Shown: positions 55,051-64,000, numbered from the stretch's first letter. The stretch: 64,000 nt of DNA from Polynucleobacter acidiphobus (GCF_003065385.1 NZ_CP023277.1:248001-312000); one strand, 5' to 3'. Notes: a model not told the origin generated them from the sequence alone. A program made the numbers and translations.

Positions 55051-56121
55051 ATGAAAATAAAAGCTAGTTATATCGATTTTTTTTTTGTGACGCTTACCTT
55101 TGCCTGTCAAATATGGACAATTAAGTTTGGTCTATTATCATTGCCAATCCTTGTTTATGGAATTATGGGTACCGCAGCAGTATTTATAGAAAAAAAAATA
55201 GAGTTCCTTTATCTCATATTAATACTAGTATTATCTTTTTCACTTGCTTTGACTACTCTCAATGATGGGGCGGGAATATTTCACTATAGTTATTATTTTG
55301 GGATAATAACAATTTTTTTCATATTTATTTTTTTTTATTTAGCTCAGGCCATACGTGAAAAAACTAAAAAAGACTATCATTCAGTTTATTTTTTAGCAAT
55401 ATTGCTTGCTATTGGATTTGTGATACTAAAAACTCCAGAAAAGTTATTAATAGCATCAGATGGTAATGTCGGACTTTTTAATGAAAAGGGACTCTTTTCT
55501 TATTATATTACTTTGATGGCAGGCTCCTATTGGTTCATTAAAAGAAATTTATTATCCGTAATATTTTTCGTGATGGTTTTAATTTATTGTTCAATAATTC
55601 AAGAGGCAACTAGAGCAATCTTACCGTTTATCGCTGTTATCCTGGTATTTTTGAAAAATATTAGGATAAGTTTAAGAGTAATTTTTATTTCAATTTTATT
55701 TATTTTTTTGGCATTATTTTTTTTCATGGAGCCATTAATCTATAAATTAAATATTGCGCTAAATGCAGGTGGAGTTGATGGACGTAATGCTGCCGTTACT
55801 ATCTTAATTGAGCAAGGCTTAAATAATTTATATCTGGGTAATGGATTTCATTCTTATCTTGGTAATAGGTGGGAACTTCTACCGATGCCAGGCGATTTCC
55901 CATATGATTATCCGGGTTCAATGCTACTTGAATTGATTTACGAAGTTGGCATTCCATTGACAGTAATAATAGTTGCGGTATTGACTAAAGTAGTTTTTGG
56001 GAAAGTTAGTCTATTTGGAATGGCTGCTGTTTTATCAGTTGTTATTTCTGGTGGAAAGCAAGATATTTTAATGTGGTATACGCTAATAGTTTTAGCTCGC
56101 CTAAATAAGCATTCAACATAA
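55051..56121 (+). CDS. Wzy-like O-antigen polymerase
   Basis: A 356-residue, very hydrophobic protein with about 10 membrane segments. GNGFHSYLGNRWELLP, then DYPGSMLLELIYEVGIPLTVIIVAVLT, matches the periplasmic loop and following helix of Wzy/Wzy_C polymerases. It is expected to polymerise repeat units in the periplasm. AT-rich like its neighbours, and separated from the upstream operon by the IS30 remnant, which probably means its own promoter. Poor sequence conservation is normal for Wzy. Confidence 0.72.
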   Translation: MKIKASYIDFFFVTLTFACQIWTIKFGLLSLPILVYGIMGTAAVFIEKKIEFLYLILILVLSFSLALTTLNDGAGIFHYSYYFGIITIFFIFIFFYLAQAIREKTKKDYHSVYFLAILLAIGFVILKTPEKLLIASDGNVGLFNEKGLFSYYITLMAGSYWFIKRNLLSVIFFVMVLIYCSIIQEATRAILPFIAVILVFLKNIRISLRVIFISILFIFLALFFFMEPLIYKLNIALNAGGVDGRNAAVTILIEQGLNNLYLGNGFHSYLGNRWELLPMPGDFPYDYPGSMLLELIYEVGIPLTVIIVAVLTKVVFGKVSLFGMAAVLSVVISGGKQDILMWYTLIVLARLNKHST

Positions 56122-56164
56122 TTTTCTAATTACACCCAAAAATTCCTCATTCAGGCACATATGC

Positions 56165-56180
56165 AAAAAAAAGGGGGGGG
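56165..56180. repeat. A8G8 homopolymer tract near the start of a 28-codon frame
   Basis: Eight A then eight G occur just after an ATG (56161) that opens a 28-codon frame ending at 56247. It is 44 bases after the wzy-like gene and before the IS3 element. G8 tracts can slip during replication; whether this one matters is unknown. The tiny frame has no recognisable domain. Confidence 0.4.
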
Positions 56181-56317
56181 TAAATTAAGGCAAGTCGTGA
56201 ACATTCCTGTTATTGTAACTATTTATGTTCAAAGTATTGCTGCATAATTAATTTGATTGGTATTGATATCATATGGTAATCCCCCCATTTTTTAACCGAA
56301 CCCAGAAGTAGGATTCA

Positions 56318-57145
56318 TTAAGCAACCATGGCTAGTCGCTGTTTCGGGGTAATACCGCCCAATGCCATATTTGGACGTTGATGGTTATATTTATACATCC
56401 ACTCTGTTGCAAACTCTTGAACTTCATCTACGCTTTGCCAATAATGCTGCGATAGCCATTCATACCTCACGGTGCGATTAAAGCGCTCGACATACGCATT
56501 TTGCTGTGGTTTACCGGGTTGGATATGGGTAATATGGATCTGATGTTTGGCTGCCCATTCCATCAGTCTGCCGCTCACCAGTTCTGGCCCGTTGTCCGCT
56601 CGTATAACGGCAGGCTTACCGCGCCAAGCAATGATCTGATCTAAAGCGCGGATTACGCGCTCGGATGGCAGCGAGAAGTCCACCTCAATGCCCAAAGCTT
56701 CCCGGTTAAAGTCGTCAATCACGTTAAAGAGGCGGATGGATCTGCCATCTTGTAACTGGTCATGCATAAAATCCATCGACCACACCTGGTTGATACCGAG
56801 CGGCACCACCAAGGCATCGGGCTTATCCCGTACCAAACGCTTGCGGGGTTTGATGCGCAGGTTCAGTTCTAACTCCCGGTAAATCCGGTAAATGCGTTTG
56901 TGGTTCCATTTGAAGTTCTTGACATTGCGAAGGTGCAAATAGCACAGCCCAAAGCCCCAGCTGCGGTTGTTATCCGTCAATCGGATCAGCCAGTTGGCAA
57001 TCTGCTCGTTCTCGGCATTACTCTTGGCCTCATAGCGATAGCAAGACTCGCTAACCCTAAAAGCTTCGCAAGCCAAACGAATGGGGATTGCTTTATCTCT
57101 GACTGCCCGCTGGGCCATCTCACGTCTGTGAGATGGCCTCACCAC
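56318..57145 (-). CDS. IS3-family transposase OrfB (DDE catalytic subunit)
   Basis: A 275-residue integrase-core protein. Catalytic residues: Asp in [13 protein letters not shown], Asp in [15 protein letters not shown], and Glu in [26 protein letters not shown] and [19 protein letters not shown] belong to the HTH_21-like part. It begins GTG and overlaps orfA by 7 bases; OrfAB fusion by frameshift is likely in this family. Not closely similar to OrfB of the IS at 3060. Confidence 0.95.
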   Translation of the reverse strand: MVRPSHRREMAQRAVRDKAIPIRLACEAFRVSESCYRYEAKSNAENEQIANWLIRLTDNNRSWGFGLCYLHLRNVKNFKWNHKRIYRIYRELELNLRIKPRKRLVRDKPDALVVPLGINQVWSMDFMHDQLQDGRSIRLFNVIDDFNREALGIEVDFSLPSERVIRALDQIIAWRGKPAVIRADNGPELVSGRLMEWAAKHQIHITHIQPGKPQQNAYVERFNRTVRYEWLSQHYWQSVDEVQEFATEWMYKYNHQRPNMALGGITPKQRLAMVA

Positions 57146-57405
57146 TTTTTTGCGAGGGCTTCGGTCACGATCTCCGCCTTAAGCTTCTCTTCGATATACA
57201 TCTTCTTTAAGCGGGCGTTCTCTGCTTCAAGCTCCTTCATGCGAGCCATCATCGAGGTATCCATGCCGCCATACTTGGCGCGCCACTTGTAAAAGGTGGC
57301 AGAGCTAATGCCGAGCTCTCGGCAAACATCAGGAACACCCAAGCCAGCATCAACCCGTTTAAGGGCATCCATGATTTGGCTATCGGTAAATTTAGAACGC
57401 TTCAT
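57139..57405 (-). CDS. IS3-family transposase OrfA (HTH subunit)
   Basis: An 88-residue HTH_Tnp_1 protein: [41 protein letters not shown], and a coiled coil ([22 protein letters not shown]) ending ALAKKW. It recognises the element ends. Its stop overlaps orfB. Confidence 0.94.
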   Translation of the reverse strand: MKRSKFTDSQIMDALKRVDAGLGVPDVCRELGISSATFYKWRAKYGGMDTSMMARMKELEAENARLKKMYIEEKLKAEIVTEALAKKW

Positions 57406-57751
57406 GCAGAACTCCTCTATTAGAGAAAATTCTACCTCTGAGGACGGTTAACCTGTGGGGGGATTACCATATAAGCGAAACTAAAGAGACAGTATGAGGA
57501 GGTTTGTTTTGAACCCTTATGAGGTTAAAAAATAATTCGACTGCAGCTTAGACTAGATTTTAGAATAGATTAGCAGTTAAAACTTAAAGATCAAAGATTA
57601 ATTGCAAGATCCCATTAAATATCAGTTATATTTACTTTCCATTTTGAATTTGACTAATGTTGTCACCGTATGTTACAACAATTATCGAATATAAGTTGAT
57701 AATATTACGGCTGAGCATATTTACTGTAAGGCTAATTTAAATAATTTTGAG

Positions 57752-58804
57752 GTGGAGCTTGATATTTTGCGCAAAATACTAGTAATTAAACTGTCGGCCA
57801 TCGGAGATGTCCTTGTTTCTTCACCTATATTTGGCCTTCTGGCAGTTGATAATGAGGTTCACCATCTTGTTATGGAACAATGTAGTAGTGTGACCTTGAA
57901 TAATCCTTCAATTACAAAACATCATATTATTTCTTTAATTCCATCAGGAAATCGATGGCTCGATCTTTGGCAAACCTTTAGGCTAATACTCAAACTTCGA
58001 GAAGAAAAATATGATGTGGCATTTATCCTGCATAGAAATATTGTGTTTCAAATCATCTGCCGGCTCGCGGGTGTTAGGAAAATCTATGGCTTCAGTTCTC
58101 GCTTGAATCCATTTTTTACTAATCATATGCCTTATCGCTTTGATGTGAATCGCACGCTACAGGAGTGCAAATTATTACGACTTGGTGGCTTCAATGTTAA
58201 AGATCCAGAATGCTTAGAATTTTACCCACAGATCGATGTGTTGCCACCAAGACTTCTCTCAATATTGCCAGAACGGTTTGTTGCCTGTAATCCTGGGGGT
58301 GGCAACCCTCACTCGCCAGCAGATAATAGATTATGGCCTATTGAGAATTATGCAGAATTGATTCGTCGTTCACCCTTACCTTTTGTAATCCTTGGCTATG
58401 GACAACCGGATGAGCAGCTCGTAATTAGATTATGTAAATTACTTGAACCTAAAGAAATTATTAACCTTGTAGGAAAAACTAGTTTTTCAGAAACAGCCTT
58501 GATTCTAAAGCTAGCTACCCTATATGTTGGGAATGATAGTTCGTTGATGTTCCTGGGTGCGGCTATGCAGACCAAAACAATAGGATTGTATGGCCCAACC
58601 CAAGTTGAGGCAGCCAAGCCAATTGGGAAGCAACAGTATGCAATTCGAAGCGATTCCTCATGTTCTCCATGTTATGACCCTTATCTTGGTATTAATGGGA
58701 GGATGTATACCTGTAACAATAATATATGCATGCAGGAAATTGAAGTAGAGAAAGTACTCGGCAAAATGATGAAAATACTTGAATTAAGGGCCAGTCAAGT
58801 ATGA
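57752..58804 (+). CDS. Glycosyltransferase family 9 (heptosyltransferase-like), first of pair
   Basis: A 350-residue GT-B protein. KILVIKLSAIGDVLVSSPIFGLL is the GT9 start; ACNPGGGNPHSPADNRLWPIENYAELI and ATLYVGNDSSLMFLGAAMQTKTIGLYGPT are the donor-site motifs. Such enzymes move heptose or other sugars to LPS core or repeat units. Four to five Cys near the C-terminus (SSCSPCYD ... CNNNICMQ) are a known feature of some GT9 proteins. The start appears to be GTG 57752. It overlaps the next gene by ATGA. Confidence 0.83.
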   Translation: MELDILRKILVIKLSAIGDVLVSSPIFGLLAVDNEVHHLVMEQCSSVTLNNPSITKHHIISLIPSGNRWLDLWQTFRLILKLREEKYDVAFILHRNIVFQIICRLAGVRKIYGFSSRLNPFFTNHMPYRFDVNRTLQECKLLRLGGFNVKDPECLEFYPQIDVLPPRLLSILPERFVACNPGGGNPHSPADNRLWPIENYAELIRRSPLPFVILGYGQPDEQLVIRLCKLLEPKEIINLVGKTSFSETALILKLATLYVGNDSSLMFLGAAMQTKTIGLYGPTQVEAAKPIGKQQYAIRSDSSCSPCYDPYLGINGRMYTCNNNICMQEIEVEKVLGKMMKILELRASQV

Positions 58805-59934
58805 AACTAACTGTCATGAAGTTTTTTGACAAAATGCTGGCATCCATCATTATTTTTATTAGTAAAAAGATAGCATTGTATGAAAAACCAAAGAAAATAC
58901 TTATTATTAAGTTATCAGCCATGGGAGATGCGGTCTGTCTAATGCCAGCAGTTAGACAGTTGTATTCAGCATTTGATGATGTCCAGATCGACTGGTTTAC
59001 TAGCGCTCGCTCTGCTCCCCAACTGTTTTCAGGTATTCCATTCATTCATAACATTTATATATTACCAACCTCGCCATTTCATTTGTTTACATTTCTTATA
59101 AAGAATACTTTCAATTTTTGTAAATATGATTTGATTATTGATTTTGACCAATATTACAGATTCTCAGAATTAATCTCCTTTTTCGGTAAAGTTAATGCAG
59201 GGTTTGTTACTCCACTTAAAGGAAGAAAATTTTCATTGTCTATTCCCTATGATCCCATTAGAAATGAAAAGCTGATTTTCTCTGATCTTGTGAATCAGAT
59301 TATCGGCCATTATAAAGGCCGAATAACTCAATATAAGTCTGAACTCCCAGAATTATTGATTGGCTTTCTGCCGACTAGGCGTTTGATGAGTTTTGTAAAT
59401 CAATTTTCAGGCTCAAATAAATTAGTCTTGATCATTTATCCTGGTTCTAGTTCTAATGCAGACTATCGTAGATGGCCAATTTCGCGTTACATAGAACTGA
59501 TTGCAAGGTTTAATCAAATTTGTGAAATTATTGTAGCCGGCGGGCCAGATGAGCTTTCACTAAAACACAGTCTTGCAAGGGAGGGATATAGCGCACTGGA
59601 TAATATTGGATCCTGGTCCTTGCATGAATGGTTGTGGATATTCCGAAATGTAAAAGGTTTTTTTGTGGGTAACGATGGCGGCTTACTTCATCTAGCAGAA
59701 AGTCAGGGTATGCCAGTCATTGGAATTTTCGGGCCCGCTTTTTATTCAAAATGGGGTTCTATTAATCCGAATAGCTCAGTTGCCGAAATTGAATTGGAAT
59801 GCAGACCGTGTTTAAAAAATTATTTAGGGCAAGTTCCAAATCGTTGTGGGCGAGGTGATATTAAATGTCTTGCAGATATTTCTACTGAGACAGTGGGTTT
59901 TTTAATTCAAAAGAAATTGTCTTCTAATCATTGA
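58801..59934 (+). CDS. Glycosyltransferase family 9 (heptosyltransferase-like), second of pair
   Basis: A 377-residue GT9 protein with a hydrophobic N-terminus (about 10-25) before KILIIKLSAMGDAVCLMPAVRQLY. Later motifs IYPGSSSNADYRRWPISRYIELI and VKGFFVGNDGGLLHLAESQGMPVIGIFGPA match the donor site, and CRPCLKNYLGQVPNRCGRGDIKCL matches the C-terminal Cys region. Coupled by ATGA to the preceding gene. Both are probably consecutive transferases on the same glycan; donor sugars unknown. Confidence 0.83.
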   Translation: MKLTVMKFFDKMLASIIIFISKKIALYEKPKKILIIKLSAMGDAVCLMPAVRQLYSAFDDVQIDWFTSARSAPQLFSGIPFIHNIYILPTSPFHLFTFLIKNTFNFCKYDLIIDFDQYYRFSELISFFGKVNAGFVTPLKGRKFSLSIPYDPIRNEKLIFSDLVNQIIGHYKGRITQYKSELPELLIGFLPTRRLMSFVNQFSGSNKLVLIIYPGSSSNADYRRWPISRYIELIARFNQICEIIVAGGPDELSLKHSLAREGYSALDNIGSWSLHEWLWIFRNVKGFFVGNDGGLLHLAESQGMPVIGIFGPAFYSKWGSINPNSSVAEIELECRPCLKNYLGQVPNRCGRGDIKCLADISTETVGFLIQKKLSSNH

Positions 59935-60185
59935 ATTGTATTTAATATTACCATTCATCGAGTGAATTATTTATGTTTTTTTGAACTTTAACTTTAAAAA
60001 TTTTATTGATAAAATTTTACTTCCGAAAAATATCGAAATTGTGAAATAAGTCTAAATTAAATTTTAGTTAAACTAATTTTAATATTAATAATTTGGGAAA
60101 TATTAACTTCTAATACAGGCCTGAAAGCAGTTGCTTAAATAAAAAAATTTGGAATTCCTATATAAATCTACTTATTCAATTGACG

Positions 60186-60893
60186 TTATTTTCCAAGAAA
60201 ATAATTAGTTTCTAAATTTTTTTCTTTTAAGATATTTATTATATTCACATCATATACTGTTTTTTGAATCAAATAAAAAATTGAGACACTTAAGCTTGGG
60301 AACAATTTAGAAAGCTTAGTGGCTAAATATGGGGGAGCCCCATACATATTAGCCCCATCTATGGATCTAATCTGTAAACCACCGATCCCATCAATGATTC
60401 TTTTAAATTCCTGAAGCGTGAAACCCCGAACATGCGCATCATCCGCCTTGACGCAACTAGGTTGAATCCCTGTTAAAAGCTGCAATCTACAATGAAATGC
60501 GGCCATATTTGGAATCCCAACAATTAAATGCCCCCCTATTCTAGTAACTCGTACCTGCTCATGTAGAACCCAAAGCCAATTTTTTAAATGTTCGAATACC
60601 TGATTACAGATAGAAACATCAAAAAAATTATCTTGATAGGGGAGTCGTTCAAACTCTAAATCAATATCGGAAATCTCCACTCCATCGACAGGCATAAAAT
60701 TGATCCCATAGAGCTCAGTATTGGCTTGACCTGCAATTTCTCGAAATATCTTCAAATCCCTTCCTTCGCCGCATCCTAGGTCTATAACCTTCAGTGAGTC
60801 ACTTTGATAGAGCTCTTTAGCATAATTCTGGATTATTCTCTCCCCATAGTTTAAATAGTAACCCTGATCACGCCATTTTTTTAGAAGTTTCAT
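60186..60893 (-). CDS. Class I SAM-dependent methyltransferase (Methyltransf_11 type)
   Basis: A 235-residue protein oriented against its neighbours. Motif I VIDLGCGEGRDLKIFREI (about 37-54), FFDVSICNQVFEHLKNWLWVLHEQVRVTRIGGHLIVGIPN and RGFTLQEFKRI. The C-terminus is hydrophobic (LFPSLSVSIFYLIQKTVY). Its reverse orientation inside the glycan block suggests a separate transfer event. Substrate unknown. Confidence 0.8.
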   Translation of the reverse strand: MKLLKKWRDQGYYLNYGERIIQNYAKELYQSDSLKVIDLGCGEGRDLKIFREIAGQANTELYGINFMPVDGVEISDIDLEFERLPYQDNFFDVSICNQVFEHLKNWLWVLHEQVRVTRIGGHLIVGIPNMAAFHCRLQLLTGIQPSCVKADDAHVRGFTLQEFKRIIDGIGGLQIRSIDGANMYGAPPYLATKLSKLFPSLSVSIFYLIQKTVYDVNIINILKEKNLETNYFLGK

Positions 60894-61526
60894 ACTTTCT
60901 GCCTATGTGAGTGCAAATTTAATTCATGATAATTACTTGAATAAATTTTTAAATTAAATTTTATCTTACTTTTGATATAGAAATTGTATTGTATCGGGCG
61001 CTTCATAAAACTATTCATTATATTCCTACATCTAGATTACAAATAATCTAAAAAGGGGCAGTTAACCAATTTTTAGACATTTATCAAGATTTTAGTAATG
61101 CATAGCAACTCGCTATTTAATCAAATTTTCATATGGCCTGTAGTCTTAGAATTATTAATTCTGACTTTGGTTAAGAACTACTTAGTTACGGAATATTGGG
61201 AAGAATCGTGTTTTCAAAAAATCACTCCTACACAGCTCTTCGAGATAAGTAAATTTCCATAAATAGAGTATTAATGTAATGAACCTACTAATAATAATTA
61301 AGGTATCATTAGATATGAATTAACTAAATTTTGAAAACTTTACGTAATAGATGCCATGTTCAAATAAATTACGTTTAAATATAGTGATAAAGGATATTTT
61401 TTTAAAATAGACTACAGGGTGCAATATCTCATAAGTTGTACTTTTATGTTTTGGTTAACCAATTGGAGTGGTGCTATCTTAGTTCTTGCACTAAATTTAG
61501 AATAAAAATATCAGGATCAATACTTT
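60894..61526. other. AT-rich gene-free stretch before the SDR epimerase gene
   Basis: 633 bases with no convincing gene. A 54-codon frame (61098-61262, plus strand) has one hydrophobic stretch but no ribosome site or recognisable domain. An 11-mer GTTAACCAATT occurs at 61061-61071 and 61454-61464. No terminator or promoter stands out. It may be decayed coding sequence. Confidence 0.5.
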
Positions 61527-62522
61527 ATGCAGACTATAAGTGTCATTGGTGGTAGTGGATTTATTGGGACAAGATTAGTACGTCGGCTAAAAAATAACGA
61601 ACAACTAAACATTGAAATTATTGATAAGGTGCAAAGTAAAGCGTACCCGGACCTAAATAAATTGGGTGATGTTAGATTTGCTGAACAACTTAGAGCCTCA
61701 ATTTCTAACTCATCAGCAATAATCAATTTAGCCGCTGAACATCGCGATGATGTTCGTCCGTTGAGTCTTTATGACGAAGTCAACATTGGAGGCGCTAAAA
61801 ATATTTGTAACATTGCGAATGAGATAAGTGTGCAGACGATTGTGTTTACCAGCACTGTTGCGATATATGGTTTCTCACAAAATGACACGAATGAGTATGG
61901 AAAAATTATCCCTTTTAACGATTATGGACGTACGAAATGGGAGGCGGAACAGGTCTATAAACAATGGCAGGCTGAAGACCCTCAAAATCGGACCCTAGTC
62001 ATTGTTCGTCCAACCGTGGTTTTCGGAGAGAGAAATAGGGGTAATGTCTTTAATTTGCTTAGACAAATTGCTTCCGGTAAGTTTGTTATGGTTGGGGATG
62101 GGTTAAACCGAAAGTCAATGGCCTATGTTGAGAATGTCGCGGCATTCATTGAGTATTCATTAAATTTCAAACCAGGGGTGCATATCTTTAACTATATTGA
62201 TAAGCCTGATTTCACAATGAATGCTCTTGTAGTCCATGTCAATAATTTATTAGGGAGGTCTTCTGAGATTAAATTTAGATTGCCATTCTCTTTGGGGTGG
62301 TTAATTGGATCTAGCTTTGATTTGGTTGCAAAAATTACAGGTAGAAAATTTCCTATCAGTGCAATTAGAGTTAAAAAGTTTTGCGCTAATTCAGTATATG
62401 AATCAGCCGTAGACTCAACTGGATTTACTCCGCCAGTACCCTTAATGGAGGCAATTGAAAAAACAGTTCGTTTTGAATTCATTGAGGACCATAAGGATGA
62501 GCAGGTTTTTTATTCAGAATAG
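61527..62522 (+). CDS. NAD-dependent epimerase/dehydratase (extended SDR)
   Basis: A 331-residue sugar-nucleotide enzyme. VIGGSGFIGTRLVRRLK holds the Rossmann motif (residues 6-22), NLAAEHRDDVRPLSLYDEVNIGG the next conserved stretch, TSTVAIYG the active-site Ser/Thr, and YGRTKWEAEQVY the Tyr-x3-Lys pair. VVRPTVVFGERNRGNVFNLL follows. It resembles epimerases or reductases in O-antigen loci (UDP-GlcNAc/dTDP-hexose type); substrate not determined. Last sugar gene of the island. Confidence 0.8.
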   Translation: MQTISVIGGSGFIGTRLVRRLKNNEQLNIEIIDKVQSKAYPDLNKLGDVRFAEQLRASISNSSAIINLAAEHRDDVRPLSLYDEVNIGGAKNICNIANEISVQTIVFTSTVAIYGFSQNDTNEYGKIIPFNDYGRTKWEAEQVYKQWQAEDPQNRTLVIVRPTVVFGERNRGNVFNLLRQIASGKFVMVGDGLNRKSMAYVENVAAFIEYSLNFKPGVHIFNYIDKPDFTMNALVVHVNNLLGRSSEIKFRLPFSLGWLIGSSFDLVAKITGRKFPISAIRVKKFCANSVYESAVDSTGFTPPVPLMEAIEKTVRFEFIEDHKDEQVFYSE

Positions 62523-62563
62523 TAATTGCATTAATTGAAATACTGCATTTAATATTCGAAAGT

Positions 62564-63586
62564 TTAAGCGATTGCATTGCTAAATTCCAGATACCTCATC
62601 ACCGTATCTGATTTTGACCACCTACCCCGCTGCATAATAATTGGCATACTTGCTCCAGAATTTAGTAAATCCTGAGCAGCGCCAACGCGCATGGAGTGAC
62701 CGCTGATCTGTTCAATAAGCCCGTCTTCAAGACCGGCATTTTTAGCAATTCGTTTATAAATACGGTTAATCTGCCCAGAGCCAAGTGCGCTCTGTGAAAT
62801 TCTTCCTCCGCGATCAATGCCAACCATGAGGTATTCCTGTTCCTTGGAAAGTTTTTCTATCCATCTTAGCAGGGCTAGATAAGCTCTTTGGCTTAGATGC
62901 AGCCATTTTCCCGACGAATCTTGATCGGTTTTACTTTTTCTTAGAAGAATGGATGCACTTTCGCTACCATTTTTAATATTGATCTTCACATCTTTCACCT
63001 TTAGAGATGCAAGCTCACTTCGTCGACATAGCGTGTCATAAGCTACCAGTAGCAGTGCCCGATCCCGAATTCCTCTAATTGAGTTTTCGGTAGCCAAAAG
63101 AAGCTTGTCTAATAAATCCCCATTTATGCCGAGAGCCTGTTTGGCTGACCGCCCTAGCTTGCGGTGCATTCTGCGCATCTCTAGATTGACATCCGGATCC
63201 TTTGAGGGGTCATCGAGTCGATTAAGTCTATGAATGGCAGATAGCCCGCATAGGGCTCGTCTAATGCTCGCAGAGGCTCTGCTAGATTCAGATAATTTTG
63301 AAATGTATTGAACCACTAAACTTGGCTGAGCGGGTAGTGCATTTGCATTCCTTTTATGGCAAAAGTTTATGAAATCAGTAAAGTCTGCCCGATAGGCCCT
63401 AATAGTAGATGCTGCATAGGCACCCTCAATCTTGACGATGGTTTCTTGAAGAAGTTTGTAATCTTGATTTAAGTCTTTTTGCTTCTTGGATTTGGTTAAC
63501 CCTGGATTGGACTTATTTGCTGTCAGCGATCTTTTTCGGACTGGACTTTTGGTTATAGATTGTGCAAAATCATGATTAATAAGCAT
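62564..63586 (-). CDS. Tyrosine recombinase/integrase
   Basis: A 340-residue site-specific recombinase. An N-terminal basic, Lys-rich tail (about 1-40) precedes a core-binding domain (about 48-145: YAASTIRAYRADFTDFINFCH). The catalytic domain shows Arg in LCRRSELASLKVKDV, Lys in RKSKTDQDSS, His-x-x-Arg in SGHSMRVGAAQDLL, Trp in RGRWSKSDTVM and Tyr in RYLEFSNA. An AAGGTGA ribosome site lies before the ATG. It is likely the integrase of a mobile element whose other end is beyond the window or decayed. Confidence 0.9.
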   Translation of the reverse strand: MLINHDFAQSITKSPVRKRSLTANKSNPGLTKSKKQKDLNQDYKLLQETIVKIEGAYAASTIRAYRADFTDFINFCHKRNANALPAQPSLVVQYISKLSESSRASASIRRALCGLSAIHRLNRLDDPSKDPDVNLEMRRMHRKLGRSAKQALGINGDLLDKLLLATENSIRGIRDRALLLVAYDTLCRRSELASLKVKDVKINIKNGSESASILLRKSKTDQDSSGKWLHLSQRAYLALLRWIEKLSKEQEYLMVGIDRGGRISQSALGSGQINRIYKRIAKNAGLEDGLIEQISGHSMRVGAAQDLLNSGASMPIIMQRGRWSKSDTVMRYLEFSNAIA

Positions 63587-63656
63587 TTTTTATCACCTTA
63601 GTAATAAATATTTTTAATTAATTAGTATTTATTATTAATAATATAGTAAAAATTAC

Positions 63657-63899
63657 TTGATTACAAGCGATCAAATACGTGCTGCTAGGGCCATGCTTAG
63701 ATGGAGCGGTAAGGACTTGGCAGAAAAATCAGGGCTCGGTTTTTCAACACTGATGCGCTTGGAGTCGCTCGAGGGTGTGCCTGGTACGCATGCGAAAACA
63801 TTAGAAGTTATTGAGAAAACTTTTGAGAAGGCAGGCATTCAATTTATCGGCACACCTGACGATGGACCTGGCGTGAGGTTATTTTGTAAAGGTAAGTAG
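63657..63899 (+). CDS. Small HTH-containing protein (Xre-like)
   Basis: An 80-residue protein: MITSDQIRAARAMLRWSGKDLAEKSGLGFSTLMRLESLEG, with a helix-turn-helix at about 18-40, and GVRLFCKGK at the end. It resembles the small transcriptional regulators near phage or integrative element integrases. The start seems to be TTG. It is divergent from the integrase, and the shared 70 AT-rich bases would contain both promoters, so it may control the integrase gene. Confidence 0.75.
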   Translation: MITSDQIRAARAMLRWSGKDLAEKSGLGFSTLMRLESLEGVPGTHAKTLEVIEKTFEKAGIQFIGTPDDGPGVRLFCKGK

Positions 63900-64000
63900 A
63901 TGGCGAAGACTGCCCCCGTTACCAAATCACGACGCTCCGGCGGGCCCAAAAGTGAGGAGGGTAAGAGAGCGAGCTCCCGGAATGCCTTAAGGACCGGCGT
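63900..64000 (+). CDS. Partial gene, N-terminus of a GGPKSEEGK-type accessory protein
   Basis: ATG 63900 immediately follows the TAG of the HTH gene. The 33 visible codons read MAKTAPVTKSRRSGGP and continue KSEEGKRASSRNALRTG. Proteins beginning with a GPxTxEGKxxSxxNAxxHG-like segment are common in phage and integrative elements, of unknown function. The rest is outside the window. Confidence 0.5.
   Translation, partial: MAKTAPVTKSRRSGGPKSEEGKRASSRNALRTG

Larger units (their letters stand above)
56274..57469 (-). mobile_element. Second complete IS3-family insertion sequence, 1196 bp
   Basis: Terminal inverted repeats at 56274-56298 and 57445-57469 match at 21 of 25 positions, outermost 14 identical (TGGTAATCCCCCCA). 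It begins TG and ends CA. It carries orfA and orfB without internal stops, so appears functional. Flanks read ATA on the left and TAT on the right; no clear direct target duplication. It sits in an intergenic stretch between the Wzy-like gene and the GT9 pair and differs in sequence from the element at 3060. Confidence 0.93.

Noticed and set aside
57650..57678. TTGACT with TTACAA 17 bases later, upstream of the GT9 pair
   Set aside because: The -10 hexamer matches at too few positions to support a promoter call.

Overview
The window looks like a chromosomal segment of a betaproteobacterium of the Burkholderiaceae, most probably Polynucleobacter or a close freshwater relative. This is inferred from gene content, the compact layout with many 1-4 nt overlaps, the short housekeeping proteins and the RibB-RibX type ribBA. 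No rRNA, tRNA or CRISPR array was recognised. I had no database search, so names rest on motifs, length and context.

Layout. (1) 1-5388: uppP (cut by the window edge), a DUF2721 membrane protein, then a small surface-sugar island: UDP-glucuronate decarboxylase, a GT90 glycosyltransferase split by a complete IS3-family element, and a methyltransferase. (2) 5389-35327: core genes. These are trmB, gabD, a lytic transglycosylase, nusB-ribH-ribBX, four minor type IV pilin-like genes, ribD-ribE, queC-cpoB-pal-tolBARQ, glyA-nrdR, adk-kdsB-UPF0434-lpxK-exbDB, xseA, a higBA toxin-antitoxin pair, murB, yajQ, xerD, plsY, MAPEG and folE, ending with gmd and fcl for GDP-L-fucose. (3) 35328-43034: a HiPIP behind a Fur-like box, rubrerythrin, manC, a GT2, an O-antigen ligase/polymerase-like protein, a GC-rich Wzz and two paralogous EPS-type MarR regulators. 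(4) 43084-48737: a compact pseudaminic acid operon, pseB-pseC-pseF-pseG-formyltransferase-pseI. (5) 48738-62522: a very AT-rich polysaccharide block with an ABC flippase, methyltransferases, glycosyltransferases, a Wzy-like polymerase, an internally deleted IS30-like element, a second complete IS3-family element, two GT9 genes and an SDR epimerase. (6) 62564-64000: a tyrosine recombinase, a small HTH protein and a partial gene, probably the edge of another mobile or variable segment.

How the genes work together. Much of the window serves the cell envelope: UppP and MurB for peptidoglycan, LpxK and KdsB for lipid A/KDO, Tol-Pal for the outer membrane, and a large O-antigen/EPS island. That island makes nucleotide sugars (UDP-xylose, GDP-fucose, CMP-pseudaminic acid, the last probably N-formylated), assembles repeat units with several transferases, flips them (ABC), polymerises them (Wzy-like), sets chain length (Wzz) and ligates them (ligase-like protein).

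The most notable observations are: the paired MarR regulators, each behind a promoter overlapped by the same TGTTCA-N5-TGAACA palindrome; the formyltransferase sitting where pseH would be expected; the GT90 gene whose intact frame is recovered exactly when the IS is removed; the 294-bp IS30 deletion derivative; the two minor pilin-like proteins without a prepilin leader; and a phased array of DnaA-box-like sites upstream of xseA.
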